Shown here one piece after another: positions 24,680 through 33,891 of a DNA stretch of 64,000 nt. Under the pieces are notes generated by a model. It made no database searches. It was not told the DNA's origin and saw nothing but the letters and a program-made list of their open reading frames with translations. How positions within the stretch are numbered: position 1 is the first letter of the stretch; each line of letters begins with the position of its first letter. The stretch comes from an uncultured Selenomonadales bacterium (lineage in GTDB: Bacteria > Bacillota > Negativicutes > Acidaminococcales > Acidaminococcaceae). A program made the position numbers and the translations under genes. The DNA is taken from NCBI GenBank assembly GCA_900316935.1, contig ONEW01000004.1, forward strand, positions 62,001 to 126,000, read 5' to 3'.

Positions 24680-26320
24680 ATGATGAGGCATTCCCTATAC
24701 CGTTTTCTGGCAGCCCTGCTGGCCCTGGCCACATTCCTGGCTCCGGCCGCCGCGCAGGCCAAACAGAAAACGTCCTTCATCTTCATCCCCCTGGATAACC
24801 GCCCTGTCTGTTACGATTACCCGGTCCGGGTCATGGAAGCGGCAGGTTACAAGATCTATACGCCACCGGCCAAACTCCTGGCCACCCGTACGGCCCCGGC
24901 CGATACGGAAAAGCTGTGGGACTGGCTGGAACACCGGGCGGAAAAAGTGGACGGCGCCGTCATCTCGACGGATGCCCTGATTTACGGCGGCCTGGTCGCC
25001 TCCCGGACGCACAACATCCCGCTGGATGCGCTGCAGGCACGCGTGACGCGGCTCAAGAACCTGAAGATGGACACAAACATCCGCTTCTACGGATTTTCGA
25101 CGCTCATGCGGACGCCACGCGAAAGTTACGGCAATGTGGAACCGGCCTATTACAGCGACGTCGGGCCGGCCATCTTCAAATATTCGCAGTTGGCGGACAA
25201 ATCCGATGTCCATGCCGCATCCCTGCTCGAGGATTTTGAATCGGGTACGCTGGAACGCAACATGGCCAAGAGTCATCTGAAGGACTGGCTGGACCGGCGC
25301 AGCAAAAACATGGAGATCAACCGGGAACTGGCTATGCTCGCCCGCATGGGCCGTTTTGACTACTTTGCCGTAGGCAAGGACGACAATGCCCCCTACTCGC
25401 ACACCCATATGGAGGCGCGCCATCTTGCCCTGAGCAATGCCGACGTTGCGGCGTCGGAATTCCAGATCCTGCCTGGTGTTGACCAGCTGGGTCTGCTGCT
25501 GCTCACCCGTGCCGCCAATGAACAGGCCGGCCGCGTGCCGAAAGTGTACCAGATGTACGTGGAAGGTGTCGGGGCCAAAACGATACCACAGTATTCAGAC
25601 CTGCCCCTGGGCACGTCCGTTCCGGAACAGATCCTCGCTGCCGGCGGGTCCCTTGTAAACGACCCGGCCCATGCGGATGTCGTGCTGGCTATCAACACAC
25701 CGGCTGACGGCATCACCCGCGATTCGACAGACCTTTCCAATCAATATTTCGCTTCGCCGTCCAATAAACGGTACATTACGAACCTGGGCCACATGCTGGA
25801 CCAGGGCCGCAACATCTCCCTGGCCGATGTCGCCTTCTCCAACGGCGGAGACAACGGGTTCATGAACGAAATGTCCCTGCGCGGGTTTACGGAACGCCTG
25901 AGTGCCTACAACGGCTGGAACACGGCGGACAACGCCATCGGGTTCGCCATCGCCCAGGGCATGCTTGCCGAAACCACGCCGAAGGAAAACCAGGATGCGC
26001 TCCTGCGGGAGCGCATCCTGGACGACTGGTACTACCAGTCCAATGCGCGCCGCATCATCTCCACGGATCTGGAAAAGAAGAAGGAAAACGCCCTGAAATA
26101 CAATCTGGGCGCTCATCGTCCGGAAATCCGGAATATCGCCCAGCAGGACATGGAGCGGCTCTCCAAGAATTATGTCATTACAGTCGGAACGACCTTCCAG
26201 GTCGATTTCCCGTGGGACCGCCTGTTCGAGGTCAGCATCGAAAACCTCAAGACCAGCCGGAGTCTGCGCAACGCCGCGTCCCTGCGGCTTCTTCCGGATG
26301 TCCCTGTTTTTAAGGAATAA
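24680..26320 (+). CDS. DUF4127 family secreted protein
   Basis: 546 aa with a signal peptide (MMRHSLYRFLAALLALATFLAPAAAQA, cleavage near residue 27). The mature protein begins with FIFIPLDNRPVCYDYPV and carries ALIYGGLVASRTHN (about residue 100) and YFAVGKDDNAPYSHTHMEARHL (about 230), the conserved features of DUF4127. The family is uncharacterised; its D/N/H-rich motifs suggest a metal-dependent hydrolase-like fold, but that is inference. Transcribed with the small membrane protein that follows 11 nt later. Confidence 0.85.
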   Translation: MMRHSLYRFLAALLALATFLAPAAAQAKQKTSFIFIPLDNRPVCYDYPVRVMEAAGYKIYTPPAKLLATRTAPADTEKLWDWLEHRAEKVDGAVISTDALIYGGLVASRTHNIPLDALQARVTRLKNLKMDTNIRFYGFSTLMRTPRESYGNVEPAYYSDVGPAIFKYSQLADKSDVHAASLLEDFESGTLERNMAKSHLKDWLDRRSKNMEINRELAMLARMGRFDYFAVGKDDNAPYSHTHMEARHLALSNADVAASEFQILPGVDQLGLLLLTRAANEQAGRVPKVYQMYVEGVGAKTIPQYSDLPLGTSVPEQILAAGGSLVNDPAHADVVLAINTPADGITRDSTDLSNQYFASPSNKRYITNLGHMLDQGRNISLADVAFSNGGDNGFMNEMSLRGFTERLSAYNGWNTADNAIGFAIAQGMLAETTPKENQDALLRERILDDWYYQSNARRIISTDLEKKKENALKYNLGAHRPEIRNIAQQDMERLSKNYVITVGTTFQVDFPWDRLFEVSIENLKTSRSLRNAASLRLLPDVPVFKE

Positions 26321-26331
26321 GGAGTTACATC

Positions 26332-26556
26332 ATGCAGGAATCCTATTTCAACTCTTTGTTGGAAGCCGGACCATTCGGCATCAGCTATTTCAACTGGATC
26401 TTATCCCTCTCGCTGGCCTACTTTGTACATAACGACGCCCGCAACCACAATGTGCCCCATGCCGCCTGGTGGGCCCTGGGGACCTTCCTTGCGTGGATCA
26501 TCTTCTTACCGCTCTATCTTTTCAGCCATGTACGCGGCAGAAAAGGGAAGGAATAA
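26332..26556 (+). CDS. Small two-helix membrane protein
   Basis: 74 aa. It has two hydrophobic segments (about residues 18-33 and 45-65) separated by HNDARNHNVPHAA, and a basic tail HVRGRKGKE that predicts a cytoplasmic C-terminus. No family recognised. It follows the DUF4127 gene by 11 nt with AAGGAG before its ATG, so it is probably expressed and functionally linked. Confidence 0.6.
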   Translation: MQESYFNSLLEAGPFGISYFNWILSLSLAYFVHNDARNHNVPHAAWWALGTFLAWIIFLPLYLFSHVRGRKGKE

Positions 26557-26580
26557 GGCAAAGGACATAAAAGGCAGAGA

Positions 26581-26625
26581 AAATCTCCGTTCCCGGTCAC
26601 ACCCTGTGTCCGGGGACGGAGATTT
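26581..26625 (+). terminator. Long hairpin between convergent genes
   Basis: A 16-bp stem (26581-26596 with 26610-26625) enclosing a 13-nt loop. The single non-Watson-Crick position is a U-G pair in plus-strand RNA but A-C in minus-strand RNA, so it is better formed after 26556 than after uxaA. It is followed by only a weak T-rich tract. Confidence 0.6.
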
Positions 26626-26675
26626 CTGTATCTTGGAAAAGCCGGTTCCATCCTTACACTGTGCGGCAGGCATCG

Positions 26676-28160
26676 TTACAGGCTCACGCCATCCTTGAAG
26701 ATGGCGATGCCCCGGTATCCGTTCAGCTCGTTCTTCGAACGGTTGCCGCCGGCGGTTTCCAGTACCAGCTGCAGCAGCCGCCGTCCGGCCTGGTCCAGTG
26801 TTTCGCCTTCCGCCACGGTACCGGCGTTGAAATCGATCCAACCGGGCTTGTATTCCGCCAGTTCCGAATTGGACGCAATCTTCAGCGTCGGGACAGGTGT
26901 CCCGAAGGGAGTACCGCGGCCCGTGGTGAACAGGATCAGCTGGGCCCCGGCGGCGGCCAGGGCCGTACTGGAAATCAGGTCGTTGCCCGGCCCGTAGAGC
27001 AGGGAAAGCCCCGGCGTCCGGACGCGTTCCCCGTATCCGAGCACATCGGACACCGGTGCCGTACCGCCCTTCTGCACACAGCCGCAGCTCTTGTCTTCGA
27101 GGGTCGAAATGCCGCCGGCCTTGTTGCCGGGGCTGGGGTTTTCGTATACCACCGTATGGTGGGACAGGAAATAGTCCTTGAACCCATTCAGCATGGCGGC
27201 CGCCTTCTGAAATACTTCCGGTGATACGCAGCGGTCCAGCAGCATCGATTCGGCGCCGAACATTTCCGGCACTTCCGTCAGGATTGTGCTGCCGCCTTCC
27301 GCCAGAAGCAGGTCACTGAACCGGCCGACAGCAGGGTTCGCCGTAATGCCCGACAAACCGTCGGAACCACCGCACTTAAGGCCCACGACGAGTTTGGAAG
27401 CCGGCAGAGGCTGCCGCCGGAACTGCCCTGCAAAGGCCACGCATTCCTGCAGCAGCTTCCGCCCGGCAGAAAACTCGTCGTCGACCTGCTGGCATGTCAG
27501 GAAACGTACCCGTTCCGGGTCGTAATCCCCCAGTTCCTCCACGAACTGCCCGTGCGTCAGGTTTTCGCAGCCGAGATGCAGCACCAGCACGGCGCCGGCA
27601 TTGGGATGCCGGGTCAGGGCGGCCAGCAGTCTGCGTGTCTGCGCATGGTCGGCTCCGCTCTGGCTGCAGCCATAGGGGTGGGTAAACGCATAGATGCCGT
27701 CCACCGCGGTCCCCTGCAGCAGGTCCTGATTGTCCGCCGCCAGCCTGCGGGCCACATCGTTCACGCAGCCGACGGTGGGAAGGATCCAGACCTCGTTGCG
27801 GATGCCCGCCTGTCCGTCCTTGCGCAAAAAGCCCTGGAACGTTTCCGCCGGACGCGGCGTCAGGCGGCAGTCTGCGGGGCGGTAAGTATATTCCTCTTCC
27901 CCCGACAGGTTCGTCTGCATATTGTGCGTATGTACGTGGGCGCCGGCAGGAATGTCCCGCACGGCATGGCCGATGGCGACGCCGTACTTGCGGACCGCCT
28001 CGCCCTTTGTGATGGGCCGCAGCGCAATCTTATGCCCCCGCGGGATATCTTCGAGAACTGTCACGGAAACGGTTCCCGCCGTCACGGCTTCTCCTTTGCG
28101 AAGCTGCCGCAGGGCCACGGCCACGGAATCGTTGGGATGAATCTGAATTACGTCGTTCAT
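26676..28160 (-). CDS. uxaA: Altronate dehydratase
   Basis: 494 aa, single-chain type. An N-terminal SAF domain (residues 1-90, ending GAHVHTHNMQTNL) is followed by the UxaA catalytic domain with THPYGCSQSG (about 164), ECVAFAGQFRRQ and VVGLKCGGSDGLSGITANPAVG (about 262). It dehydrates D-altronate to 2-keto-3-deoxygluconate (KDG). It lies 13 nt after uxaB. Conserved Cys residues fit the iron/Mn-dependent enzyme family. Confidence 0.95.
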   Translation of the reverse strand: MNDVIQIHPNDSVAVALRQLRKGEAVTAGTVSVTVLEDIPRGHKIALRPITKGEAVRKYGVAIGHAVRDIPAGAHVHTHNMQTNLSGEEEYTYRPADCRLTPRPAETFQGFLRKDGQAGIRNEVWILPTVGCVNDVARRLAADNQDLLQGTAVDGIYAFTHPYGCSQSGADHAQTRRLLAALTRHPNAGAVLVLHLGCENLTHGQFVEELGDYDPERVRFLTCQQVDDEFSAGRKLLQECVAFAGQFRRQPLPASKLVVGLKCGGSDGLSGITANPAVGRFSDLLLAEGGSTILTEVPEMFGAESMLLDRCVSPEVFQKAAAMLNGFKDYFLSHHTVVYENPSPGNKAGGISTLEDKSCGCVQKGGTAPVSDVLGYGERVRTPGLSLLYGPGNDLISSTALAAAGAQLILFTTGRGTPFGTPVPTLKIASNSELAEYKPGWIDFNAGTVAEGETLDQAGRRLLQLVLETAGGNRSKNELNGYRGIAIFKDGVSL

Positions 28161-28173
28161 AAGGCTGCTCCTC

Positions 28174-29670
28174 TCAGAGGCAGGACGCGAACGCCTTTTC
28201 CGCCCCGTCCGTGCGGATGCATTTCAAATCACGGACCACGGCTTCTTCCAGTCCGGCCGTACGCGTCAGGTCTTCGCCCCACATCGTTTCGTTCGCCAGG
28301 ACGGCATGGACCAGGTCTTCCGGCGTATCCGCCCGGTGTGCGGAATAGAAATCCAGGACCCAGGCGTCGTCCTGCACCTTGTACTCGTTGCCATTGGGGC
28401 GCCGGCAGATGAGGCCGTCCCTTTCACGGCGCTGCACGTCGCAGCTGTAGAACGCGATATACGCCGCCAGGGACATGGTCAGGCAGACCGGCAGTCTGCC
28501 CTGGGCCGCCACGTAATCTTTGAAGGACGGCATGTTGCGGGTCCGCCATTTCGATGTCGAATTCAGGGAAATACTCAGCAATTGATGGTCGACGAAGGGG
28601 TTGTTGAACCGGTCCGCCACGGCAGCGGCAAAATCCTGCAGATCCTGTTTGTCCAGCGGCAGGGTCGGAATGACTTCCTCATAGAGCATCTTGTTCATGA
28701 ACCCCTTGATGGTCTCATTGTGCATGCAGTCGCGCACGATGTCCTGCCCGGCCAGGTAGGAACCCAGGACGAAGCCAGTGTGGGCACCGTTCAGGATGCG
28801 TACTTTGCGTTTCTTGTACGGGGCGACATCGGGTACGACCTGGACGAACTTGTCCAGTCCGGCCTTATGGAACGGCAGCCGGTCATTCAGCGAAGCGTCG
28901 CCTTCGATAATCCAGATGCCGAAGCATTCACCGACGTCCTTCAAGGCGTCTGTATAGCCGTTGGCCGCGTCCATGGCGGCGCTTTCAGCTTCGTCCCTGG
29001 CCCCGCCGGGGACGATGCGGTCCACCAGGGTGCTGCAGAACGTGTTTTCTTCATTCACATACTGCTTAAACGCGTCCCCCAGCTTCCAGTCATCGATGTG
29101 GTGATTGACGCATTTCAACAATTCCTTGCCGTTGTTGTCAATCAACTCGCAGCTCAGGATGAGGAGGCCCGGCAAGCCCTTTTGGAACCGCGCATACAAA
29201 GCCTGGGTCAGTTTGCCCGGAAAGCTCAGGCAGGGCCTGTCTTCCAGCTTCATGGCCGGGTCGTAGGCAATGCCCGCTTCCGTCGTATTGGACGTGATGA
29301 TCTCCAAATCCTTCCCGCAGGCCGCCTCGATGAATCCGCCGTAGTCCCGGTAAGGGTTGATGCAGCGGCTCACGGACGAGATGACGCGCTTTTCATCCAC
29401 CTTGCGGCCGTTTTCGCTGCCCCGCAGATACAGAGTGTACAGCCCGTCCTGGGCGTTGATGGCATCGGTCTTGCGGCCCCGCGGCGTCGGCTGCACGATG
29501 GCCACTTTGCCGTTCCAGTCCGCCTTTTCATTGGCCTGGTCCAGAAAGTCCTCCACAAAGGCGCGCAGGAAATTTCCTTCGCCGAACTGGAGCACCTTTT
29601 CCGGGGCCTTCTTCTTCAAATAGCCCTTGTAACCGAGCTTTGCCAGCGTCTTGAAGCTTAACTGATCCAT
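28174..29670 (-). CDS. uxaB: Tagaturonate reductase (altronate oxidoreductase)
   Basis: 498 aa, of the polyol-specific long-chain dehydrogenase family. N-terminal NAD-binding region with VLQFGEGNFLRAFVEDFLD; the catalytic block KVRILNGAHTGFVLGSYLAG (about residue 287) contains the family Lys-x3-Asn-x2-His. Its N-terminal pattern (FGEGNFLRAF) is that of UxaB rather than UxuB (FGPGNIFRAF, as at 36818). It reduces D-tagaturonate to D-altronate with NADH. A perfect terminator-like hairpin lies just upstream (29718-29755). Confidence 0.93.
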   Translation of the reverse strand: MDQLSFKTLAKLGYKGYLKKKAPEKVLQFGEGNFLRAFVEDFLDQANEKADWNGKVAIVQPTPRGRKTDAINAQDGLYTLYLRGSENGRKVDEKRVISSVSRCINPYRDYGGFIEAACGKDLEIITSNTTEAGIAYDPAMKLEDRPCLSFPGKLTQALYARFQKGLPGLLILSCELIDNNGKELLKCVNHHIDDWKLGDAFKQYVNEENTFCSTLVDRIVPGGARDEAESAAMDAANGYTDALKDVGECFGIWIIEGDASLNDRLPFHKAGLDKFVQVVPDVAPYKKRKVRILNGAHTGFVLGSYLAGQDIVRDCMHNETIKGFMNKMLYEEVIPTLPLDKQDLQDFAAAVADRFNNPFVDHQLLSISLNSTSKWRTRNMPSFKDYVAAQGRLPVCLTMSLAAYIAFYSCDVQRRERDGLICRRPNGNEYKVQDDAWVLDFYSAHRADTPEDLVHAVLANETMWGEDLTRTAGLEEAVVRDLKCIRTDGAEKAFASCL

Positions 29671-29717
29671 CTCATCATCCTTTCCGACAGGCCGATGTCC
29701 TGTCCCTCTTTCCAGTC

Positions 29718-29755
29718 AAAAAGCCTGCCGGCCGGATGATATCCTGCCGGCAGGC
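29718..29755 (-). terminator. Intrinsic terminator between the dehydrogenase and uxaB
   Basis: On the minus strand GCCTGCCGGC/GCCGGCAGGC, a perfect 10-bp stem with a 13-nt loop, is followed by TTTTTGAC. It lies 30 nt after the dehydrogenase stop and 47 nt before the uxaB start. Confidence 0.82.
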
Positions 29756-29784
29756 GGAATGACGCACTTACCAGTTCTGTTGGA

Positions 29785-30810
29785 TTACCGGCTGAAGTCG
29801 ATGCGCACCTTCAGCATTTCGCCCGCATGGGCGGAGAAATCGGCAAACGCCTTGGGGGCTTCGCTGAAGCCATATTCGTCCGTGACCACCTTGTCCAGGG
29901 GCACCGTGCCCGTCCTGACCAGGTCGATCAGTTCCAGGAAGTCCTTCTTCAGGGCGTTGCGGGACCCGCACACGTTCAACTCCTTCTTCTGCAGGAGCGT
30001 GAAGTTGAAGTCCAGATTCTTCTTGCCTACGCCGATAAGCACCATATGGGCACCGAAGGCGGCCGCGTCGATGCAGTTCTGGAACGTGGAAGGCAGGCCG
30101 ACGGCCTCGATGGTCACATCGAACCCGTTGCCGCCGGTGATTTCATTGCAGGCCTTGGCAAAGGCTTCCTCGGAAGAGTTCAGGATGGTGCCCGCCACGC
30201 CGAAATACTTTTTGGCGTAATCCAGTTTCGGCTGCGCCACGTCGGCGATGTAGACTTCGCCGCCTTTGGCCTTGGCGGAAATGGCGGCCAGCACGCCGAT
30301 GGTGCCGGCCCCGACGATCAGCACCTTGTCCCCCTTCCTGATGTGGGCGCGGGACACGCCGTGCCAGCTGATGCAGAACGGTTCAATGGCGCACAGCAGG
30401 TTGGCCGGCAGGCCTTTGCCGTCGTAAATGCGTTCGATGGGCATGGTGATGTATTCGCAGAAGGCGCCGTCACGCTGGCAGCCCATGGTCTCGTTGCTCG
30501 TGCAGGCATTGACGATGCCGCGCTGGCAGGAGTAGCAGTGGCCGCAATTGAAATAGGGGTTGCAAGTGACGACCATGCCCGGTTTCAGGCCCTGGTCGTT
30601 GTCGTCAATCTCCACGATTTCCGCGGAAAACTCATGGCCCGGAATACGGGGGTAAGCGAAATAGGCGAAGGTGCCCCGGTAGGAACTCAGGTCGCTGCCG
30701 CAGATGCCGCCGTACAGCACCTTCAGCAGGGCTTCGCCGGGTTTGCGGACCGGCTTCGGGATATCACGGAACGTGACTTTGCCCGGTTCTTCGATATAGA
30801 TTGCTTTCAT
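29785..30810 (-). CDS. Zinc-dependent alcohol dehydrogenase, possible L-galactonate/L-gulonate 5-dehydrogenase
   Basis: 341 aa MDR family. Catalytic zinc ligands lie in GGICGSDL (about residue 35) and GHEFSAEIVE (about 58); the structural zinc loop is CNPYFNCGHCYSCQRGIVNAC (about 83-103). The Rossmann motif VGAGTIGVLAA is at about 168. Family neighbours include LgoD/YjjN (L-galactonate to D-tagaturonate), L-idonate and L-gulonate 5-dehydrogenases. It lies between TRAP transporter 1 and uxaBA, so an oxidation that produces tagaturonate or fructuronate is the best guess. Substrate not proved by sequence. Confidence 0.8.
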   Translation of the reverse strand: MKAIYIEEPGKVTFRDIPKPVRKPGEALLKVLYGGICGSDLSSYRGTFAYFAYPRIPGHEFSAEIVEIDDNDQGLKPGMVVTCNPYFNCGHCYSCQRGIVNACTSNETMGCQRDGAFCEYITMPIERIYDGKGLPANLLCAIEPFCISWHGVSRAHIRKGDKVLIVGAGTIGVLAAISAKAKGGEVYIADVAQPKLDYAKKYFGVAGTILNSSEEAFAKACNEITGGNGFDVTIEAVGLPSTFQNCIDAAAFGAHMVLIGVGKKNLDFNFTLLQKKELNVCGSRNALKKDFLELIDLVRTGTVPLDKVVTDEYGFSEAPKAFADFSAHAGEMLKVRIDFSR

Positions 30811-30838
30811 AATATGGAACTTGCCTCCTCACATTCTA

Positions 30839-32125
30839 TCAGTAAATCAGGTTGACCAGGAACAGTGTCAGGGGTTCGAAATAGGTGATTAGAATCAGGT
30901 CGACCACCAGCATGATGTAAAACGGGATGCCTTCCTTGATGAAGTCCGCCGTCGGACACTTCGAAATGGAGCACGTGACAAACATCAGGGTACCCATCGG
31001 AGGCGACAGGGCGCCGATGGCGTTATTGAAGATGTAGATCATGGCGAACTGGATTTCGTTGATGCCGTACTGCGCCGCAATGGGGGCCAGCAGCGGTACC
31101 AGAATGATCATGGAGGCATTGCCTTCGATGAACATGCCGACAATCAGCAGGAAGATGTTGACGGCAATGAGGAACACGAACTTGTTATCGATGGTCTGGA
31201 GCATCCATTCCGTCAGGGTCTGGGGCACGCGTTCGCGCGTGAGGATCCACGAATAGACGGAAGCCGCCGATACAATCAGCATGATGGACGATGTGGAAGC
31301 GACCGTCTCTTTAAGGCTCGCCACCAGGTCCTGCAGCTTCATGTCACGGTACAGGAAACCCAGGAGGATGGCGTAGATGATGGCGACGGCACCGGCTTCG
31401 GTCGCCGTGAAGGCTCCGATACGGATACCGCCGATGATGATGATTGGCAGAAGCAGCGGCAGGATGGCCGGTTTCAGGGCCTTCTTGACGCGTTCACCTG
31501 TCAGTTTTTCCGTCGTCAGCTTGCCGTAATTGCGCTTTTTCGAAATGACCCCGACGAGGATCATCATGGAGATGCACAACAGGCCGCCGACACCGATGCC
31601 GGACACGAACAGTTTGCCGATGGAGACATTGGCAATGCAGCCGTACAGGATCATCGCGATGCCCGGGGGAATCAGGGGCGTGATCATGGACGAAGCAGCC
31701 GTCACGACGCTTGAGAACGACAGGGAGAAGCCTTTGCGCGTCATTTCGGGAATCAACATCTTCGCTTCCATAGCCGCATCAGCCAGGTTAGACCCCGACA
31801 GGCCGCCCATGACCGTGGACAGCAGGACGTTGACCTGTGCCAGGCCGCCGGGCAGGTGTGCTGTCACGACTTCACAGAAGTCCATGATGCGTTTTGTCAC
31901 GCCTGTATAGTTCATGACGATGCCGGCGCAAACGAAGAACGGGATGGCCAGCAGGGAAATCTTTTCCGTGCCCAGGATCATCTGTTGGGCGAAAATGACG
32001 GAGTTGATATCGGGGTTCAGCAGGAAGTAGACCAGGGAACCACCAAGTACGGAAATGAACACAGGTACTTTTAAAAACAAAAGGACCAGCATGATGACAG
32101 AGGATAAAAGCAATACGTCACTCAC
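30839..32125 (-). CDS. dctM: TRAP transporter large membrane subunit (system 1)
   Basis: 428 aa with about twelve helices. DctM features: LAIPFFVCAGIVMNYTGVTKRIMDF, GGLSGSNLADAAMEAKMLIPEM and PPGIAMILYGCIANVSIGKLF. It overlaps the DctQ stop by 8 nt. It forms the Na+-coupled translocation unit with DctQ; substrate is delivered by the DctP lipoprotein at 32759-33796. Confidence 0.95.
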   Translation of the reverse strand: MSDVLLLSSVIMLVLLFLKVPVFISVLGGSLVYFLLNPDINSVIFAQQMILGTEKISLLAIPFFVCAGIVMNYTGVTKRIMDFCEVVTAHLPGGLAQVNVLLSTVMGGLSGSNLADAAMEAKMLIPEMTRKGFSLSFSSVVTAASSMITPLIPPGIAMILYGCIANVSIGKLFVSGIGVGGLLCISMMILVGVISKKRNYGKLTTEKLTGERVKKALKPAILPLLLPIIIIGGIRIGAFTATEAGAVAIIYAILLGFLYRDMKLQDLVASLKETVASTSSIMLIVSAASVYSWILTRERVPQTLTEWMLQTIDNKFVFLIAVNIFLLIVGMFIEGNASMIILVPLLAPIAAQYGINEIQFAMIYIFNNAIGALSPPMGTLMFVTCSISKCPTADFIKEGIPFYIMLVVDLILITYFEPLTLFLVNLIY

Positions 32126-32627
32126 CGCTCGATGCCGCCTCCTTTGCTTCGCTCTTCACGCCTTTGATGACGCTGTAGAAATAGCTGACGACCATATCGA
32201 CATAGGCCGGGATGGCGATCCCATAAATCAGCCAGTAGGGAATCTTCATGATGCTCGTGGAACGGCCCGTGCGGAAGAACACTTCGACGAATCCGACGGT
32301 GTTGTACAGCAGATAACCCAGGACAACGACCACAATAACCGAAATAAGGACCTGTACAATCTTCTGCAGGAAGCGCGGCAGCAGGTCGACGATCATTTCG
32401 ATGGCCACATGGTTGCCCAGACGGAACGCGGCACCGGCGGCCGCAAAAACGATCCAGACCATGCAGGCCAGCTGCACTTCTTCCAGCCAGACAAACGGCT
32501 TCGATAAGAAGTAACGCCAGATTACGCCCGCAAATGTCAGTATAATCAGGATGGCCAGCACAATTCCGGCAATGACGAGGTCCAGATTGCTAAGACAACG
32601 TTTCAGGCTGAACTGATTTTCTTTCAT
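32118..32627 (-). CDS. dctQ: TRAP transporter small membrane subunit (system 1)
   Basis: 169 aa from ATG 32627 (MKENQFSLKRCL), preceded by AGGAG. Four helices; the tryptophan-rich second helix WRYFLSKPFVWLEEVQLACMVW is characteristic of DctQ. An in-frame upstream extension lacks a good start. Confidence 0.92.
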   Translation of the reverse strand: MKENQFSLKRCLSNLDLVIAGIVLAILIILTFAGVIWRYFLSKPFVWLEEVQLACMVWIVFAAAGAAFRLGNHVAIEMIVDLLPRFLQKIVQVLISVIVVVVLGYLLYNTVGFVEVFFRTGRSTSIMKIPYWLIYGIAIPAYVDMVVSYFYSVIKGVKSEAKEAASSGE

Positions 32628-32758
32628 TTCTAAAAGCTCCTCTTGTTGGTTGTGACGGGGCTGAAAGCGCAGGATTGCGATGCCCGCGTCGGCGGGCACC
32701 GCAATGAGGATTTTCCATGGAACTGTCCCTTACGCTTCAGCAGCCGCGGGAACCCGGA

Positions 32759-33796
32759 TTACTGCATGGCTTTGCGGACGGTTTCGTACAAACCGTCGGA
32801 CCAGCCGAAATCTTTGCCCTTGGCATAGAATGCTTTGGATTTTTCCTTGAAGCCGGCCAGGACTTCCGGAGTCGGATCGACGACTTTGACGCCTTCCTTC
32901 TTCATCTTTTCCAGGTAATCCTTTTCGGTCTTCTGCTGGATCTCGTTGTTGATCTTACCAGCCTCTTCCGCGGTTTCCAACAGCCACTGCTGCTGTTCCT
33001 TGGTCAGGCCGGAGAACCATTTCTCGGAAACGACCCAGGTCGTGAAGTTCTTGACATGGCCGTCCAGGATCAGGTACTTGGCTACTTCCTGCAGTTTTCT
33101 GCCGTACAGGGTGCCTAGCGGATTTTCAGCACCTTCGATGGTGCCGCTCTGCAAGGCCTGGTAAACATCGCCCAGAGGCATGCCCGTTGCCGTGGCACCC
33201 AGTGCGTTGAAGCCTTCAGTCTGGATCTTGTTGCCCGGCACACGGATCTTCATGCCTTTCAGGTCCTCCACCTTGTTGACCGGTTTCGTGGTCAGGGTGT
33301 GGCGTTCGCCGTAAATCCAGTTCGAGGCCAGAAGTTTCAGGCCCTTCTTTTCCAGTTTGCCTTCCTGGTCCTTATACCACTGGGACTTGGTCAGCTTCCA
33401 GCACTGATCCCAGTTGTCGAACAGGAACGGCCCGAAGACGATGCCGAAGTCCGGCACGCCATAGTCGGCATAGAAGGCACCGTCGGCCAGGGTGCAGACG
33501 TTTTCGCCCATCAGCATGGAGTCGATGAGGGCGGACTTCTTGCCCAGCTGGGAATCCGGATAGGTTACGATTTCCATGGTGCCGTTGGATTTCTTGTTCA
33601 GGATTTCCTTAGCTTTTTCCCAGGCGACACCGACCGGTTCGGTCTTGCTGTTTTCGTAAGCGACGCGCAGGACGATCTTTTTACCGTCTTTGGCAGGTGC
33701 GGACTTCCCGTCCGTCTTCTTGTCGCCGCCGCAGCCCGCCAGGGCCAATGCCAGCAAACTGCCTGCCACACCGATTGCCAATGCCTTCTTGTTCAT
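32759..33796 (-). CDS. dctP: TRAP transporter substrate-binding lipoprotein (system 1)
   Basis: 345 aa. It has a lipoprotein signal with lipobox LALAGC (Cys22), so it is tethered to the membrane. DctP family features: IVTYPDSQLGKKSALIDSMLMGE, and the conserved RVPGNKIQTEGFNALGATATGMPLGDVYQALQSGTIEGAENP (about residues 180-222), whose Arg/Asn usually bind the substrate carboxylate. The neighbouring uxa genes point to a hexuronate or aldonate. It lies 95 nt downstream of the GntR gene and 131 nt upstream of dctQ. Confidence 0.94.
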   Translation of the reverse strand: MNKKALAIGVAGSLLALALAGCGGDKKTDGKSAPAKDGKKIVLRVAYENSKTEPVGVAWEKAKEILNKKSNGTMEIVTYPDSQLGKKSALIDSMLMGENVCTLADGAFYADYGVPDFGIVFGPFLFDNWDQCWKLTKSQWYKDQEGKLEKKGLKLLASNWIYGERHTLTTKPVNKVEDLKGMKIRVPGNKIQTEGFNALGATATGMPLGDVYQALQSGTIEGAENPLGTLYGRKLQEVAKYLILDGHVKNFTTWVVSEKWFSGLTKEQQQWLLETAEEAGKINNEIQQKTEKDYLEKMKKEGVKVVDPTPEVLAGFKEKSKAFYAKGKDFGWSDGLYETVRKAMQ

Positions 33797-33891
33797 TATG
33801 AAATTCCTCCTTTGATGATCTTTTGCATCCTGTGTTATAAAAGCGCGGGTGCTGCGCCAATCTGCCTTCCTTATTGCCGTCCCGCGGCGCG

